A DNA stretch of 19,162 nt from JBLHKW01 sp047618565 (GCA_047618565.1 JBLHKW010000103.1:1-19162), one strand, 5' to 3'; positions 6,861-15,364 are shown, numbered from the stretch's first letter. Notes: generated by a model not told the origin, from the sequence alone. Numbers and translations are program-made.

Positions 6861-9182
6861 ATGACCAAGCGCGCGCAGACCCTCCTGATGCTGGGGGTGC
6901 TGACGCTGGTGGCGTTCGCGTCACTCTTGCCGCGCCGCGTCGCACACGACAAGTTGTCGGTCGATGGCATCGACGGTTGGGTGGCGCATGATCCCGACAC
7001 GCTCTACCACGTGCGTCGCACCGCGCGCGCCCTCGACAGCGGCGGGTCCGTCGAGAGCGACGACCCGTTCCTGAACTTCCCGCACGGAGCGCGCGTCCCC
7101 TGGCCGCCCTACTACACGCAGGCGCTGGCCGCTGTCCTGCGAAGTGATCTCCCCCGGGAACCCGAAGCTCGACGCACCGCCATCGAACAGGGAGTCGCGA
7201 GCATCCCGCTCTATCTGGGCGTGATCACCAGCCTGCTCGCGGCCCTGGCCGGATTCCTGATCGCTGGCCCACCAGCCGCGCTCTTCGCCGGTGTCTACCA
7301 CGCCTTCTGCATCGGCTCGATCGCCTACAGCCGCGTGGGCAACGGTGACCACCACGCGTTCATCTCGATGCTGCTGGCACTCGAGGTGGTCCTGTTCACG
7401 CTTGCGGTGCGGCGTCGCTTCGATTCCATACGCGGCTCTACCGCACTCGGTTTGACGGCCGGGGCAGTCGCCGGCTGGATGCTGGGCGCGTGGGTCGCCT
7501 CGCTGCTGTACATCCTGGCCTTCCAGCTGTTGCTCGGCGGATTCCTGTTCGTCCATGCGCGACGCCCGCTGCCGGGATTGGCACCGTTCGGGCTGAGCTT
7601 CCACCTCGGAGCCCTGCTCGTCGCCTTGCCCGCCATCCTGAGCAGCCCGTGGAAGACCGAGTTCCCGTGGATGGTGGTCAACCTCTCGTGGTTCCACGCG
7701 GCACATCTCGCTCTCGGTGCACTCGTCTTCCTGCCCATGCTGTCCACGGCTGCGCGGACCAGTGAGCGCGCCCGAGGTCGCTACCCATGGATCGTGGGCG
7801 GCGTGCTGGCCCTGCTCGCACTGCTGGTGCTCGCGATCGATGCTGGCCCCGGACACGGTATCCGCGAGGGCTTCGAGTGGGTCAGCCGCGCCGATCAGTT
7901 CATGGCGGGCATCCAGGAGTCCCGACCACTGCTCAACCCCGAAGCCTTCGACGGTGCCGAGATTCAGAGGCTCCTCGGTCACGGTGCGGCCTTCCTTCCG
8001 ATCGCCTGGTTGCTCGCGCTCATCACCATGCTGCGGCGCGGCGAGACCGCACTCGCCCCGCTGGTGGTCGTGGTGCCGCTACTCGCCGCACAGGCGGGAG
8101 CACAGGCGCGCTTCGCCGACGCCTTGTCGATGTCCATGGCCGTGCTCATCGCCTGGGCTCTGGCGCGACTCGGGCGAGCGGCCATGGCGCGTTTCGGTAG
8201 CGCGGGCGGTGGACGAACGCGCCCCACCATGCTGCTGGCACTGTCGCTCATGCTCGCGTCCGCCGTCCTTGCCCAGCACAAGGCAGCCTGGCCGATCTGG
8301 AAGCAGTGGCGTGCAACCGGTTACGCGCCACATCAAGCGCCCCGACGGGCGATCGCCCTACGGTCGATGCTCGAATGGATTCGGACGCACACGCCCGCAG
8401 ACGGTGACTACTCGGTCCTCGCCAACTGGAACCAGGGCCATGCGATCGAGTGGAGCGCGGATCGGCCAAGCGTGGCGACCAATTTCGGCAGCTACGTAGG
8501 TGTCGACAGTTACGCCGACCCGGGACGTTTCTTCCTGGCCGAGGACCCGGCTGTGGCCGAGGCCCTGCTCGACGCGCGTCGCGCGCGCTATGTCCTGATC
8601 ACCAGCGGCTGGCCGAACGCCCTGCCCGACATGATCCGTGCCGCGTGGCCCGAGCGTCAGGACCGGTACCTCGAACAGCTGGACGGCCGCTCTGGGCGAC
8701 TGCGTCCAGCCTGGTTTCGGACCATCGGAGCTCGATTGATGTTTGCTGGAGGCGCCCACCCATCAGCCAAACTCGGCGCCCATGAGCGCCTCGACTTCAT
8801 GCGGCTGGTGCACGCATCCCCCACAAAGGACCCGCGCCCGAAGCTGCGCGAGTACGTGGACGAGAGTTCCTTCGGCTGGGTCTGGGAGCACGTCCCCGGC
8901 GCGATCCTCGAATGCCGCACGACGCCCGGAACGGCATTCACCATCGAGATGCACCTCGAGTTCGGTCTCGCCGCCATGGAGTTCGAGTACCGGGCAGAGG
9001 TGCTTACCGACGAGGACGGAAATGCCCGACTGCGCGTGCCCTACTCGACCCTGGAGCGCAACGGGGACGGCTGGGTCACGGGCGAACCGCGCTGGACCAT
9101 CGGTACCACAAGCGGCCCCCTCGCGATCTCCGAGGCAGACGTGTTGAGCGGGGCCATACTGCGGATTCCACCGCCGGAATGA
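6861..9182 (+). CDS. STT3-like oligosaccharyltransferase homologue
   Basis: A 773-residue multi-pass membrane protein with a soluble C-terminal domain. It matches the STT3/PglB/AglB family, which transfers lipid-linked glycan to protein Asn. The first DxD-like motif is D-P-D-T-L-Y-H (residues 44-50) in the first external loop. The second is G-D-H-H (162-165). The external-loop catalytic Glu motif is I-Q-E-S-R-P with Glu353. The position of the WWDYG sequon-binding motif is N-W-N-Q-G (522-526), lacking the first Trp and the Asp. Roughly twelve hydrophobic helices lie between residues 8 and about 490, and the last 280 residues are periplasmic. The stop overlaps the next gene's ATG (ATGA at 9179-9182), so the sulfatase-fold protein is made from the same mRNA. 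Family level is fairly sure; acceptor and glycan are unknown, and altered acceptor specificity is inferred. Confidence 0.8.
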   Translation: MTKRAQTLLMLGVLTLVAFASLLPRRVAHDKLSVDGIDGWVAHDPDTLYHVRRTARALDSGGSVESDDPFLNFPHGARVPWPPYYTQALAAVLRSDLPREPEARRTAIEQGVASIPLYLGVITSLLAALAGFLIAGPPAALFAGVYHAFCIGSIAYSRVGNGDHHAFISMLLALEVVLFTLAVRRRFDSIRGSTALGLTAGAVAGWMLGAWVASLLYILAFQLLLGGFLFVHARRPLPGLAPFGLSFHLGALLVALPAILSSPWKTEFPWMVVNLSWFHAAHLALGALVFLPMLSTAARTSERARGRYPWIVGGVLALLALLVLAIDAGPGHGIREGFEWVSRADQFMAGIQESRPLLNPEAFDGAEIQRLLGHGAAFLPIAWLLALITMLRRGETALAPLVVVVPLLAAQAGAQARFADALSMSMAVLIAWALARLGRAAMARFGSAGGGRTRPTMLLALSLMLASAVLAQHKAAWPIWKQWRATGYAPHQAPRRAIALRSMLEWIRTHTPADGDYSVLANWNQGHAIEWSADRPSVATNFGSYVGVDSYADPGRFFLAEDPAVAEALLDARRARYVLITSGWPNALPDMIRAAWPERQDRYLEQLDGRSGRLRPAWFRTIGARLMFAGGAHPSAKLGAHERLDFMRLVHASPTKDPRPKLREYVDESSFGWVWEHVPGAILECRTTPGTAFTIEMHLEFGLAAMEFEYRAEVLTDEDGNARLRVPYSTLERNGDGWVTGEPRWTIGTTSGPLAISEADVLSGAILRIPPPE

Positions 9183-10534
9183 TCCTGCTTCGTACAATCC
9201 CAGGCATGCTCCGACGCGGATCTACGTGGCGTGCGAGATGTGCAGCGGGAGCTGCGCTGCTCTGTTGCTACGCCTGCGGATCGAGCGACGGAAACGGTGC
9301 CGGAGCCTCGCACTCGAAGCGTGGCGTGATCCTCATCTCGCTCGACACCCTGCGTGCCGACCGGCTCGGATGCTACGGATACGAACGCCCGACGAGCCCG
9401 CACATGGACGCGCTCGCAGCGCGTGGCACCGTCTTCGAGAACACGATCGCGGAAGCGCCATGGACCCTTCCGGCGCATGCGAGCATGTTGACAGGGCTCT
9501 TCCCCGCGGCGCACGGCGTGACGCGCCCGAGCCGGCGCTTGCGGTCCGGGACAGCGACGCTGGCTCAGACCCTCATGGATGCGGGCTTCACGACGATCGG
9601 GTTGACCGAGGGCGGCTACCTGGCGCGGGACTACGGGCTGAGCCAGGGCTTCCAGATCTACAGCGAGAACCGGCCCGATCTGGCCACGACCCTCGACACG
9701 GCCCGGGACCTGTTGTCGCAGGTACGCACCCAGGCGCCCTTCCTGATGTTCCTGCACACCTTCGACGTCCACTGTCCCTACGACCCGCCGCCGGAGCACA
9801 TCCAGTGGATGCGAACTGACGACGAGCAGGCGATCGAGACGGCCGACAGCTGCGGGGTCCAGTTCAACGAGGCGCCGCTGACCCCGGGCCAGGTACGCAC
9901 GCTCTCCAACCGTTATGACGCGGGTATCCACAGCGTGGACGCATTGCTCGGAGCATTCTTCGAAGAGCTTCAAGAGCAAGGTGTGCTCGACGACATCTAT
10001 GTGGTGATCACTTCGGACCACGGCGAGGAGCTCTACGAGCACGGGCGCATCGGGCACGAGCGCACCGTGCATCAGGAGGCTCTGCGGGTGCCATGGATCG
10101 TGATCGGTCCGGACGTCGTGCAGGGCCGCATCTCCAGTTCCGCAGGATTGACCGATATCGCGCCGACCGTGCTCGATCTGCTCGGCGTCCAGCCTCCGGA
10201 TTCCATGCAAGGCCGTTCCCGGGCGGCCGAGCTCCGCGGCACGGCACACGCCGAGGACGAGCTGCGCTTCAGCGAACTGGACTGGAAGACGGAGCTGTAC
10301 AGCGTGATCACGGACACGCATCAGCTCATCGTCGATGGGGAGCGGCGCACACTCCTGCGGCTCGGCGAACCTGGCGGCGAGACTTCCACGCAGGAAATGT
10401 CCGAGCTCGAACGTCGGTACATGGAGGCGCTGCAACAGCATTTGCTGCTGCGCACGCAGACACCCGCGCCCACCATCGATGCGCTCGACCCGGATCAGCA
10501 GGAACGGCTCAGGGCACTCGGATACGGGGACTGA
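9179..10534 (+). CDS. Sulfatase-fold (alkaline phosphatase superfamily) protein, Thr nucleophile
   Basis: A 451-residue protein of the sulfatase/phosphodiesterase fold. The first metal ligand is Asp56 (ILISLDTLRAD). The nucleophile position lies in APWTLPAHAS: Thr96 sits where arylsulfatases have the Cys/Ser that becomes formylglycine. Later ligands are His198 (TFDVHCPY) and Asp280-His281 (TSDHGEEL), with His293 in the GRIGHER segment. Thr at this site is typical of phospho- and glycerophospho-transferases or phosphodiesterases (LTA-synthase and EptA-like), so true sulfatase activity is doubtful. The N-terminus is hydrophobic with an imperfect lipobox (CYAC, Cys33), so it is probably exported and possibly lipid-anchored. 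The start at 9179 overlaps the STT3-like stop by four bases (ATGA), linking the two functionally; an internal ATG at 9206 is the alternative. The substrate is unknown. Confidence 0.85.
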   Translation: MILLRTIPGMLRRGSTWRARCAAGAALLCCYACGSSDGNGAGASHSKRGVILISLDTLRADRLGCYGYERPTSPHMDALAARGTVFENTIAEAPWTLPAHASMLTGLFPAAHGVTRPSRRLRSGTATLAQTLMDAGFTTIGLTEGGYLARDYGLSQGFQIYSENRPDLATTLDTARDLLSQVRTQAPFLMFLHTFDVHCPYDPPPEHIQWMRTDDEQAIETADSCGVQFNEAPLTPGQVRTLSNRYDAGIHSVDALLGAFFEELQEQGVLDDIYVVITSDHGEELYEHGRIGHERTVHQEALRVPWIVIGPDVVQGRISSSAGLTDIAPTVLDLLGVQPPDSMQGRSRAAELRGTAHAEDELRFSELDWKTELYSVITDTHQLIVDGERRTLLRLGEPGGETSTQEMSELERRYMEALQQHLLLRTQTPAPTIDALDPDQQERLRALGYGD

Positions 10535-10564
10535 GCTGCACCGGCGCGACGGCCGAAGCCGGAG

Positions 10565-12130
10565 CTACTCGTCGCCCATCGGCGGACGCAGCGCGGGCAT
10601 CGGCTGCAACGTCCAGACGGCTTCCGAATCCGGAACGACATCGTCGGCGTCACCGGCGTAGCCAAGCTGTTCCAGCTCGCTCGCGAAGATTTCGCGTACG
10701 TCCGTCTGCCGGTCCTCCGCAGCCGAGTGGGGCAACGTGTCATGGAAGGCACGCAGGCGCTCCATCTCGCGCTCGAGGCGGCCCCATGCGGCTGCCACCT
10801 CGGGCCGCGAGATCCTGACCCGTGGACTCTGCTCGCCACGATCCCGGACCAGGTCGAACCAGAGCAGTGATTCCACCGTCGGCGGCCCTCCGATCGGGAT
10901 GTTCACCTGCCGGATGAACTTGTCGGCACCGGTATGCAGCGCGTCCATGACCTTGGTCTCGTCCCCGATCCGGGTCGTCAAGGTCGATACGACCAGGCGC
11001 TCCTGATCCGCAGCGGGCACGCGTCCCTCGACGTGCGGTAGCAAGGACCGACCCCAGATGGACGCGGGCATCGATCCGCCGACGGTCTCGAGAATGGTCG
11101 GCATGAGGTCGGATAGGCTAACCAGCGCGCTCGCCGTGGGGACCGCGGGCGATTCGTACACCACCGAACTCGGCCGAACGATGAGCAGTGGAACGCGCAA
11201 CACTTCCTCGTAGAGGCCCTGCCGGTGACCCCGGTTGCCGTGTTCGAAGAACTCCTCGCCGTGATCCGCGGTCACGATGATCAGGGCGTTGTCGAGCCGG
11301 CCGTGCGCCTGCAGCTGCTCGAGCAGCTTGCCGATGACCTGGTCGGTCCAGGCCAACTCGCCCCTGTAGAGCGCGCGCACGTGGTCGAGGTCGCGCTCGT
11401 TGATCTGTCGTGCGGGCTGCTTGCTGGCGTCGAAGATGCGCCTGTTGGCCCAGAAGTCGCGCCCGTCGATGTCCCCGGCGTAGTCCTCATCGAAGCGTGT
11501 ATCGAACGGTGCCGGCGGCACGTAGTCGTAGTGCGGATCGAAGAAGTGCGTGAAGAGGAACAGCGGCTCCGAGGCGTCCACCTGCTCCAGCGCATCCGTG
11601 GCCAGCTCCAGAATCCGTTCCGACGTGATCTGGCGATGGCTCGAGTTCTCGCGCTGGATGAACTGCGTGCGGCGCGCCTCTTCATCTGCGGTTTGCGCGT
11701 CGTCGACGCCGGCCTCTGGGGACAATTCGTGCTGAAGCGCGCTCTCGTAGCGATCGAAGCCACGCTTGAAGCCGTAGGGGCCCGCAAGAAACCAGCCGCT
11801 CCAGAAGCCAGCCGTCGCGAATCCGCGCTCGGCCAGGCACTCCGGCAGTGTGCTCGTCAGCGGATCAATCTTGCGCTCGTCGTCCTGCACCCCATGCAGC
11901 AGGGGCGGCTGTCCGGTGAACATCTGCGCATGCGCGGGCAGGGTCCAGCTCGACCCCGACACGGCACGCGTGAAGACCGTGCCTCGTTTCGCCAGCGCTG
12001 CGAGGACCGGAGTGCTCTCCTCGTCCAGGAAGGTGAGCGCGTCCGCGCGCACACTGTCCAAGGAGATCAGGATCACATCGGGCGGCCGAGGCCGTTCCGA
12101 GCAGGCCGCAAGCCCGAGGAACACGGGCAA
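10565..12130 (-). CDS. Sulfatase-fold lipoprotein, Thr nucleophile
   Basis: A 521-residue paralogue-like relative of the sulfatase-fold gene that converges on it; the two stops are 30 nt apart. Asp25 (ILISLDSVRAD) is the first metal ligand. The nucleophile segment is SSWTLPAHAQM with Thr63, again not Cys/Ser. FFDPHYDY and ADHGEEFFEHG (near residue 288) complete the metal site. A lipobox L-A-A-C (Cys10) points to a lipoprotein. The start is uncertain: TTG at 12130 gives only nine residues before the Cys and no basic residues, which is unusually short. The frame is open upstream with no ATG/GTG/TTG, so a CTG start near the korB stop is possible. A C-terminal extension of about 130 residues (from RIGDETKVMDALHTG) is of unknown role. 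Phosphodiesterase/transferase activity is more likely than sulfatase activity; the substrate is unknown. Confidence 0.8.
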   Translation of the reverse strand: MPVFLGLAACSERPRPPDVILISLDSVRADALTFLDEESTPVLAALAKRGTVFTRAVSGSSWTLPAHAQMFTGQPPLLHGVQDDERKIDPLTSTLPECLAERGFATAGFWSGWFLAGPYGFKRGFDRYESALQHELSPEAGVDDAQTADEEARRTQFIQRENSSHRQITSERILELATDALEQVDASEPLFLFTHFFDPHYDYVPPAPFDTRFDEDYAGDIDGRDFWANRRIFDASKQPARQINERDLDHVRALYRGELAWTDQVIGKLLEQLQAHGRLDNALIIVTADHGEEFFEHGNRGHRQGLYEEVLRVPLLIVRPSSVVYESPAVPTASALVSLSDLMPTILETVGGSMPASIWGRSLLPHVEGRVPAADQERLVVSTLTTRIGDETKVMDALHTGADKFIRQVNIPIGGPPTVESLLWFDLVRDRGEQSPRVRISRPEVAAAWGRLEREMERLRAFHDTLPHSAAEDRQTDVREIFASELEQLGYAGDADDVVPDSEAVWTLQPMPALRPPMGDE

Positions 12131-12148
12131 CAGCCAGCGGCCGGGGCG

Positions 12149-12175
12149 CGGCGACAGCTCGAAACGCTGTCGCCG
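12149..12175 (-). terminator. Perfect 10-bp hairpin downstream of korB
   Basis: CGGCGACAGC (12149-12158) and GCTGTCGCCG (12166-12175) pair perfectly around a 7-nt loop in the gap between the korB stop and the sulfatase-fold lipoprotein start. There is no T-run, so it may be a weak terminator, or a processing or stabilising hairpin that protects the kor mRNA 3' end and lowers read-through into the downstream gene. Confidence 0.5.
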
Positions 12176-12207
12176 GCCCTCCAGCCGAACGTGCGAGACG
12201 GAGTCGC

Positions 12208-13209
12208 TCAGTCGACCTTCCAGGTCTCGCCCGACCAGACCAGGTCGCGCAGCGTTCCGCGGCCCTTCTTCTCGATCGCGGCTTCGGCCTGCGCGCGAAC
12301 GCCGGTCTCGTAGACGCCCGCTTCGAAGGCCCGGAAAATGCCCATCGGCGTGGGCAGGGACGGATCCTCGTCCATGCGCGACATCATGAACGCGGGCGCC
12401 GGCGACGTTGTGCCCGGATCCCAGACGTCCGCTTTATCCGCGGCGACGACCTTGATGTCCCAACCCTCGATAGTGAGCCCCTTGTCGCGCTCCTTGCCGA
12501 AGACCATCTTCTCGCCCGGAACCAGGTCGATGGTCTTGTCGGCGCGCACGTCCTTGGCGACCGTGTCGTTGTAGAAGTCCTTGTTGAAGATCACACAGTT
12601 CTGAAGGATCTCGACAAACGACGTCCCGCGGTGTGCGGCGGCGGCCTCGAAGGTCTTGACCATGTGCTTCTGATCGTTGTCGACCGTGCGGGCCGAGAAC
12701 GTACTGTTGCAGCCGATCGCGAAGCTGATCGGGTTGAAGGGCCGGTCGACCGAACCCATCGGCGACGACTTCGTCTTCTTTCCGACCGGTGAAGTGGGCG
12801 AGTACTGGCCCTTGGTCAGGCCGTAGATCTCGTTGTTGAAGAGCAGGATGTTGATGTCCACGTTGCGCCGCAGGATGTGCGCCATGTGGTTTCCACCAAT
12901 CGAGAAGCCGTCGCCGTCCCCCGTCACGAGCCAGACATCGAGATCGGGGTTCGCAACCTTGATGCCGGTCGCGAATCCCGGCGCGCGGCCGTGGATCGTG
13001 TGGAAGCCGTAGGTGTTCATGTAGTACGGGAAACGGCTCGAGCAGCCGATGCCGCTGACGAACACGGTCTTCTCGCGCTTCGCACCCATCTTGGCCATCA
13101 GGCCCTGGATCGCGCTGAGAATCGCGTAGTCCCCGCAGCCGGGGCACCAGCGAACTTCCTGGTCGGACTTGAAGTCCTTTTTCGTGAGCGTTGCTGTTTC
13201 TTGCGCCAT
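12208..13209 (-). CDS. korB: 2-oxoacid:ferredoxin oxidoreductase, beta subunit
   Basis: The 333-residue thiamine-diphosphate-binding subunit of a 2-oxoacid:acceptor oxidoreductase, which oxidatively decarboxylates a 2-oxoacid (commonly 2-oxoglutarate) with CoA to acyl-CoA, CO2 and reduced ferredoxin. Cys22 and Cys25 (WCPGCGDY) plus Cys56 (GIGCSSRF) fit iron-sulfur ligands of this subunit. The ThDP/Mg motif G-D-G-D-G (97-101) ends about 25 residues later in F-N-N-E-I-Y-G-L-T. The segment YSPTSPVGKKTKSSPMGS is the typical substrate/CoA loop. Full length matches bacterial KorB/OforB. Start ATG 13209 is 17 nt after the korA stop, so both are one operon. No separate delta ferredoxin subunit is nearby, as expected for the two-subunit type. 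The exact substrate (2-oxoglutarate versus broad 2-oxoacid) is inferred from similarity to Kor. Confidence 0.93.
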   Translation of the reverse strand: MAQETATLTKKDFKSDQEVRWCPGCGDYAILSAIQGLMAKMGAKREKTVFVSGIGCSSRFPYYMNTYGFHTIHGRAPGFATGIKVANPDLDVWLVTGDGDGFSIGGNHMAHILRRNVDINILLFNNEIYGLTKGQYSPTSPVGKKTKSSPMGSVDRPFNPISFAIGCNSTFSARTVDNDQKHMVKTFEAAAAHRGTSFVEILQNCVIFNKDFYNDTVAKDVRADKTIDLVPGEKMVFGKERDKGLTIEGWDIKVVAADKADVWDPGTTSPAPAFMMSRMDEDPSLPTPMGIFRAFEAGVYETGVRAQAEAAIEKKGRGTLRDLVWSGETWKVD

Positions 13210-13226
13210 TGGAATCTCTTATTCGC

Positions 13227-15089
13227 TCAGTTCGACTTCACGAGGGCTTCGACCTTCGCGACGATCTCGGAGGTCAGGAACGGCTGTCCCTCCAGCTTGG
13301 GATAGGAAACGAAGTTGTGTTGCGGGTACTCGCTGCGCAGCAAGCGCGCCATCTGTCCCGCGTTTACCTCAGGGATGAGGATGGCCTTGTAGCGCCCGAA
13401 GATCTCGTCGAGACCTTTGGGCAACGGCCAGACGTGGACCAGGTGGATGCGCCCGACGTCGATGCCCTTCTCCGCGAGAGTCAGACACGACTGGGTGATG
13501 ATGCCGATGGTTGAACCCCAGCCGAGCACGAGCAGGTCGCCATCCTGCGCCCCGATTACTTCGGGCGTCGGGATCGTCTCGCGCACGTTCATCACCTTCT
13601 GGTGACGCTCGTCGCTCATGCGCTGGTGGTTGGCAGGGTCGTAGCTGATGTTGCCGTCGGAGCTCTTCTCGAGCCCACCGATGCGGAACTCCATGCCCGG
13701 CGTGCCGGGCTTGACCCATGGCCGAGAGCCACGCTCATCGCGCATGTAGCTCTCGAAGTTCTCGCCGGCTTCCGTCGTGAACTTGGCCGGGAAGGGCTTG
13801 AGTTCCGAGATCTCTGGCAGACACCAGGGCTCGGAGCCGTTCGCGATGAAGTTGTCCGACAGCAGGATGACCGGCGTCATGAACTGGACGGCGATACGGC
13901 AGGCCTCGATGGCCGCGAAGAAGGCGTGCGACGGGTTCGAACACGCGATCACGGGCATCGGCGCGTCGCCATTGCGACCGAAGATGGCCATCAGCAGGTC
14001 GGACTGCTCGACCTTGGTCGGCATGCCCGTCGACGGCCCTGCGCGCTGGATGTCCACGATCACGAGCGGCAGCTCGGTCGAGATCGCGAGTCCCATGGCC
14101 TCACCCTTGAGGGCCATGCCGGGACCGGACGTGGCCGTCATCCCGAGGCTTCCGGCGAAGGAAGCGCCGATGGCCGCGCAGATGGCCGCGATCTCGTCCT
14201 CGGCCTGGATCGTCTGCACCCCGTAGTGCTTGTAGCCGGCGAGTACTTCCAAGATCGTCGAAGCGGGCGTGATCGGATAGGACCCGAGCACGAGTTGCAA
14301 CTCCGCGAGCTCCGCACCAGCCACAAGGCCCATCGCCAACGCCTGGTTGCCCATGATGTTGCGGTAGGTACCAGCCGGCATGTTCTCGACGCGCGGCACC
14401 TCGTACTGTCCCTGGAACAGCTCGTGGATGTCGCCCGCGTTGAAGCCGGCCTGCAGCGCTTTCTGGTTGGCCTCGACCAGCTCGGGCTTCGTCGCAAACT
14501 TGTCCGCCAGCCAATCCATGGTCGGCTTGAGCGGACGGCTGTAGACCCAGTACATGAGCCCGAGCGTGTAGAAGTTCTTGCAGCGCTGCTTGTCCTTGTT
14601 GGACAGGGGCGAATCCACCAGGGCGTCAAGCACGCGCTGGTTGATGTCGACCGATATCACCCGGTAACCGTCCAACGAGCCGTCGTCTAGCGGGTTGACG
14701 GCCACCTTGGCCTTCTTCAGGTCGGTCTCCTTGAAGCTGCCGGAATTGACGACAACGATGCCGCCGGGCTTGAGGTGTTCGATGTTCACGGCCAGGGCAG
14801 CGGGGTTCATGGCCACCAACACGTCGGGCGAGTCGCCGGGCGTGTGGATGTCACTAGAACTGAACTGCAGCTGAAACCCGGATACACCGGGGCGCGTGCC
14901 CGCGGGCGCACGGATCTCGGCCGGGAAGTCGGGCAGCGTGGCGAGGTCATTACCCAGCAGCGCGCTCGTCATCGTGAATTGATTGCCGGTGATCTGCATA
15001 CCGTCGCCGGAATCTCCGGCGAAACGGATCACGACTCGTTCCAGCTGCTGTAACGGCAGCTCGGCCCCAGGTTGCTCGGTGGTTGTCAT
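13227..15089 (-). CDS. korA: 2-oxoacid:ferredoxin oxidoreductase, fused gamma-alpha subunit
   Basis: A 620-residue fusion. Residues about 15-200 are the gamma domain (VVIRFAGDSGDGMQITG; DVLVAMNPAAL). Residues from about 215 are the alpha subunit, with the pyrimidine-binding domain motif LGSYPITPAS near residue 270, Q-A-E-D-E-I-A-A near 295, and the C-terminal domain (LLVLGWGSTIGIITQ; a HVWPLPKG loop). It works with KorB as the CoA-dependent 2-oxoacid:ferredoxin oxidoreductase used in ferredoxin-linked or reverse-direction TCA metabolism. The ATG at 15089 (MTTTEQPGAELPL) was preferred over an in-frame extension to 15191, because the extra residues are not conserved in character and cover a palindromic putative regulatory site. 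Transcription should start in the 15090-15372 gap that also serves the divergent rhodanese gene. Confidence 0.92.
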   Translation of the reverse strand: MTTTEQPGAELPLQQLERVVIRFAGDSGDGMQITGNQFTMTSALLGNDLATLPDFPAEIRAPAGTRPGVSGFQLQFSSSDIHTPGDSPDVLVAMNPAALAVNIEHLKPGGIVVVNSGSFKETDLKKAKVAVNPLDDGSLDGYRVISVDINQRVLDALVDSPLSNKDKQRCKNFYTLGLMYWVYSRPLKPTMDWLADKFATKPELVEANQKALQAGFNAGDIHELFQGQYEVPRVENMPAGTYRNIMGNQALAMGLVAGAELAELQLVLGSYPITPASTILEVLAGYKHYGVQTIQAEDEIAAICAAIGASFAGSLGMTATSGPGMALKGEAMGLAISTELPLVIVDIQRAGPSTGMPTKVEQSDLLMAIFGRNGDAPMPVIACSNPSHAFFAAIEACRIAVQFMTPVILLSDNFIANGSEPWCLPEISELKPFPAKFTTEAGENFESYMRDERGSRPWVKPGTPGMEFRIGGLEKSSDGNISYDPANHQRMSDERHQKVMNVRETIPTPEVIGAQDGDLLVLGWGSTIGIITQSCLTLAEKGIDVGRIHLVHVWPLPKGLDEIFGRYKAILIPEVNAGQMARLLRSEYPQHNFVSYPKLEGQPFLTSEIVAKVEALVKSN

Positions 15090-15165
15090 GTCGGGAAGTC
15101 CCGATTCCAAGTGTGGTGACGGATGTCCGTCTGTCTGATGGTGGCTCGAGCCGAGGGAGAACCCA

Positions 15166-15182
15166 TCAACCAATAAGGTTGA
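15166..15182. promoter_or_regulatory. Candidate operator (17-bp palindrome) upstream of korA
   Basis: TCAACC-AATAA-GGTTGA is a perfect 6-bp inverted repeat with a 5-bp A/T spacer, 77 nt upstream of the korA start in the korA/rhodanese divergent gap. This size and symmetry suits a dimeric regulator. A second 10-bp palindrome, GGCTCGAGCC, lies closer at 15143-15152. No regulator gene is adjacent and the family cannot be named. The palindromes are seen; the operator function is inferred. Confidence 0.4.
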
Positions 15183-15349
15183 AGGTCCCATTGGCGCCTA
15201 GCCGAAGTCGGCGCGCATTTATTCACGCCCTGTCCAGCCACTCGCTCGATCCGGGAAAGTTAGGAAACAGGGCGACGATTCTACTGTCCCAGGGCCTGAG
15301 CGCCACCGGCAGATCCGGGCCCGATGGGCCTTTGAACTCGACGCCCCAG

Positions 15350-15364
15350 CCTAGGGAGCCTAGG
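15350..15364 (+). promoter_or_regulatory. Hairpin overlapping the rhodanese ribosome-binding site
   Basis: CCTAGG (15350-15355) and CCTAGG (15359-15364) pair around a GAG loop. The Shine-Dalgarno AGGA at 15362-15365, 7 nt before the ATG at 15373, is mostly inside the second arm. The hairpin could therefore hide the ribosome site and damp translation. It is short and may be a chance palindrome. Confidence 0.35.

Noticed and set aside
6921..7982. A 353-residue minus-strand ORF opposite the STT3-like gene
   Set aside because: Composition rich in Gln/Arg/Gly/Glu with no motif; an antisense shadow of a GC-rich gene.
9041..10441. A 466-residue minus-strand ORF opposite the sulfatase-fold gene
   Set aside because: Same reason: antisense shadow, no recognisable domain, while the plus frame has clear catalytic motifs.
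11225..12313. A 362-residue plus-strand ORF opposite the second sulfatase-fold gene
   Set aside because: Antisense shadow that runs into korB; no domain.
13602..14690. A 362-residue plus-strand ORF opposite korA
   Set aside because: Antisense shadow rich in Arg/Gly/His; korA in the other strand is unambiguous.
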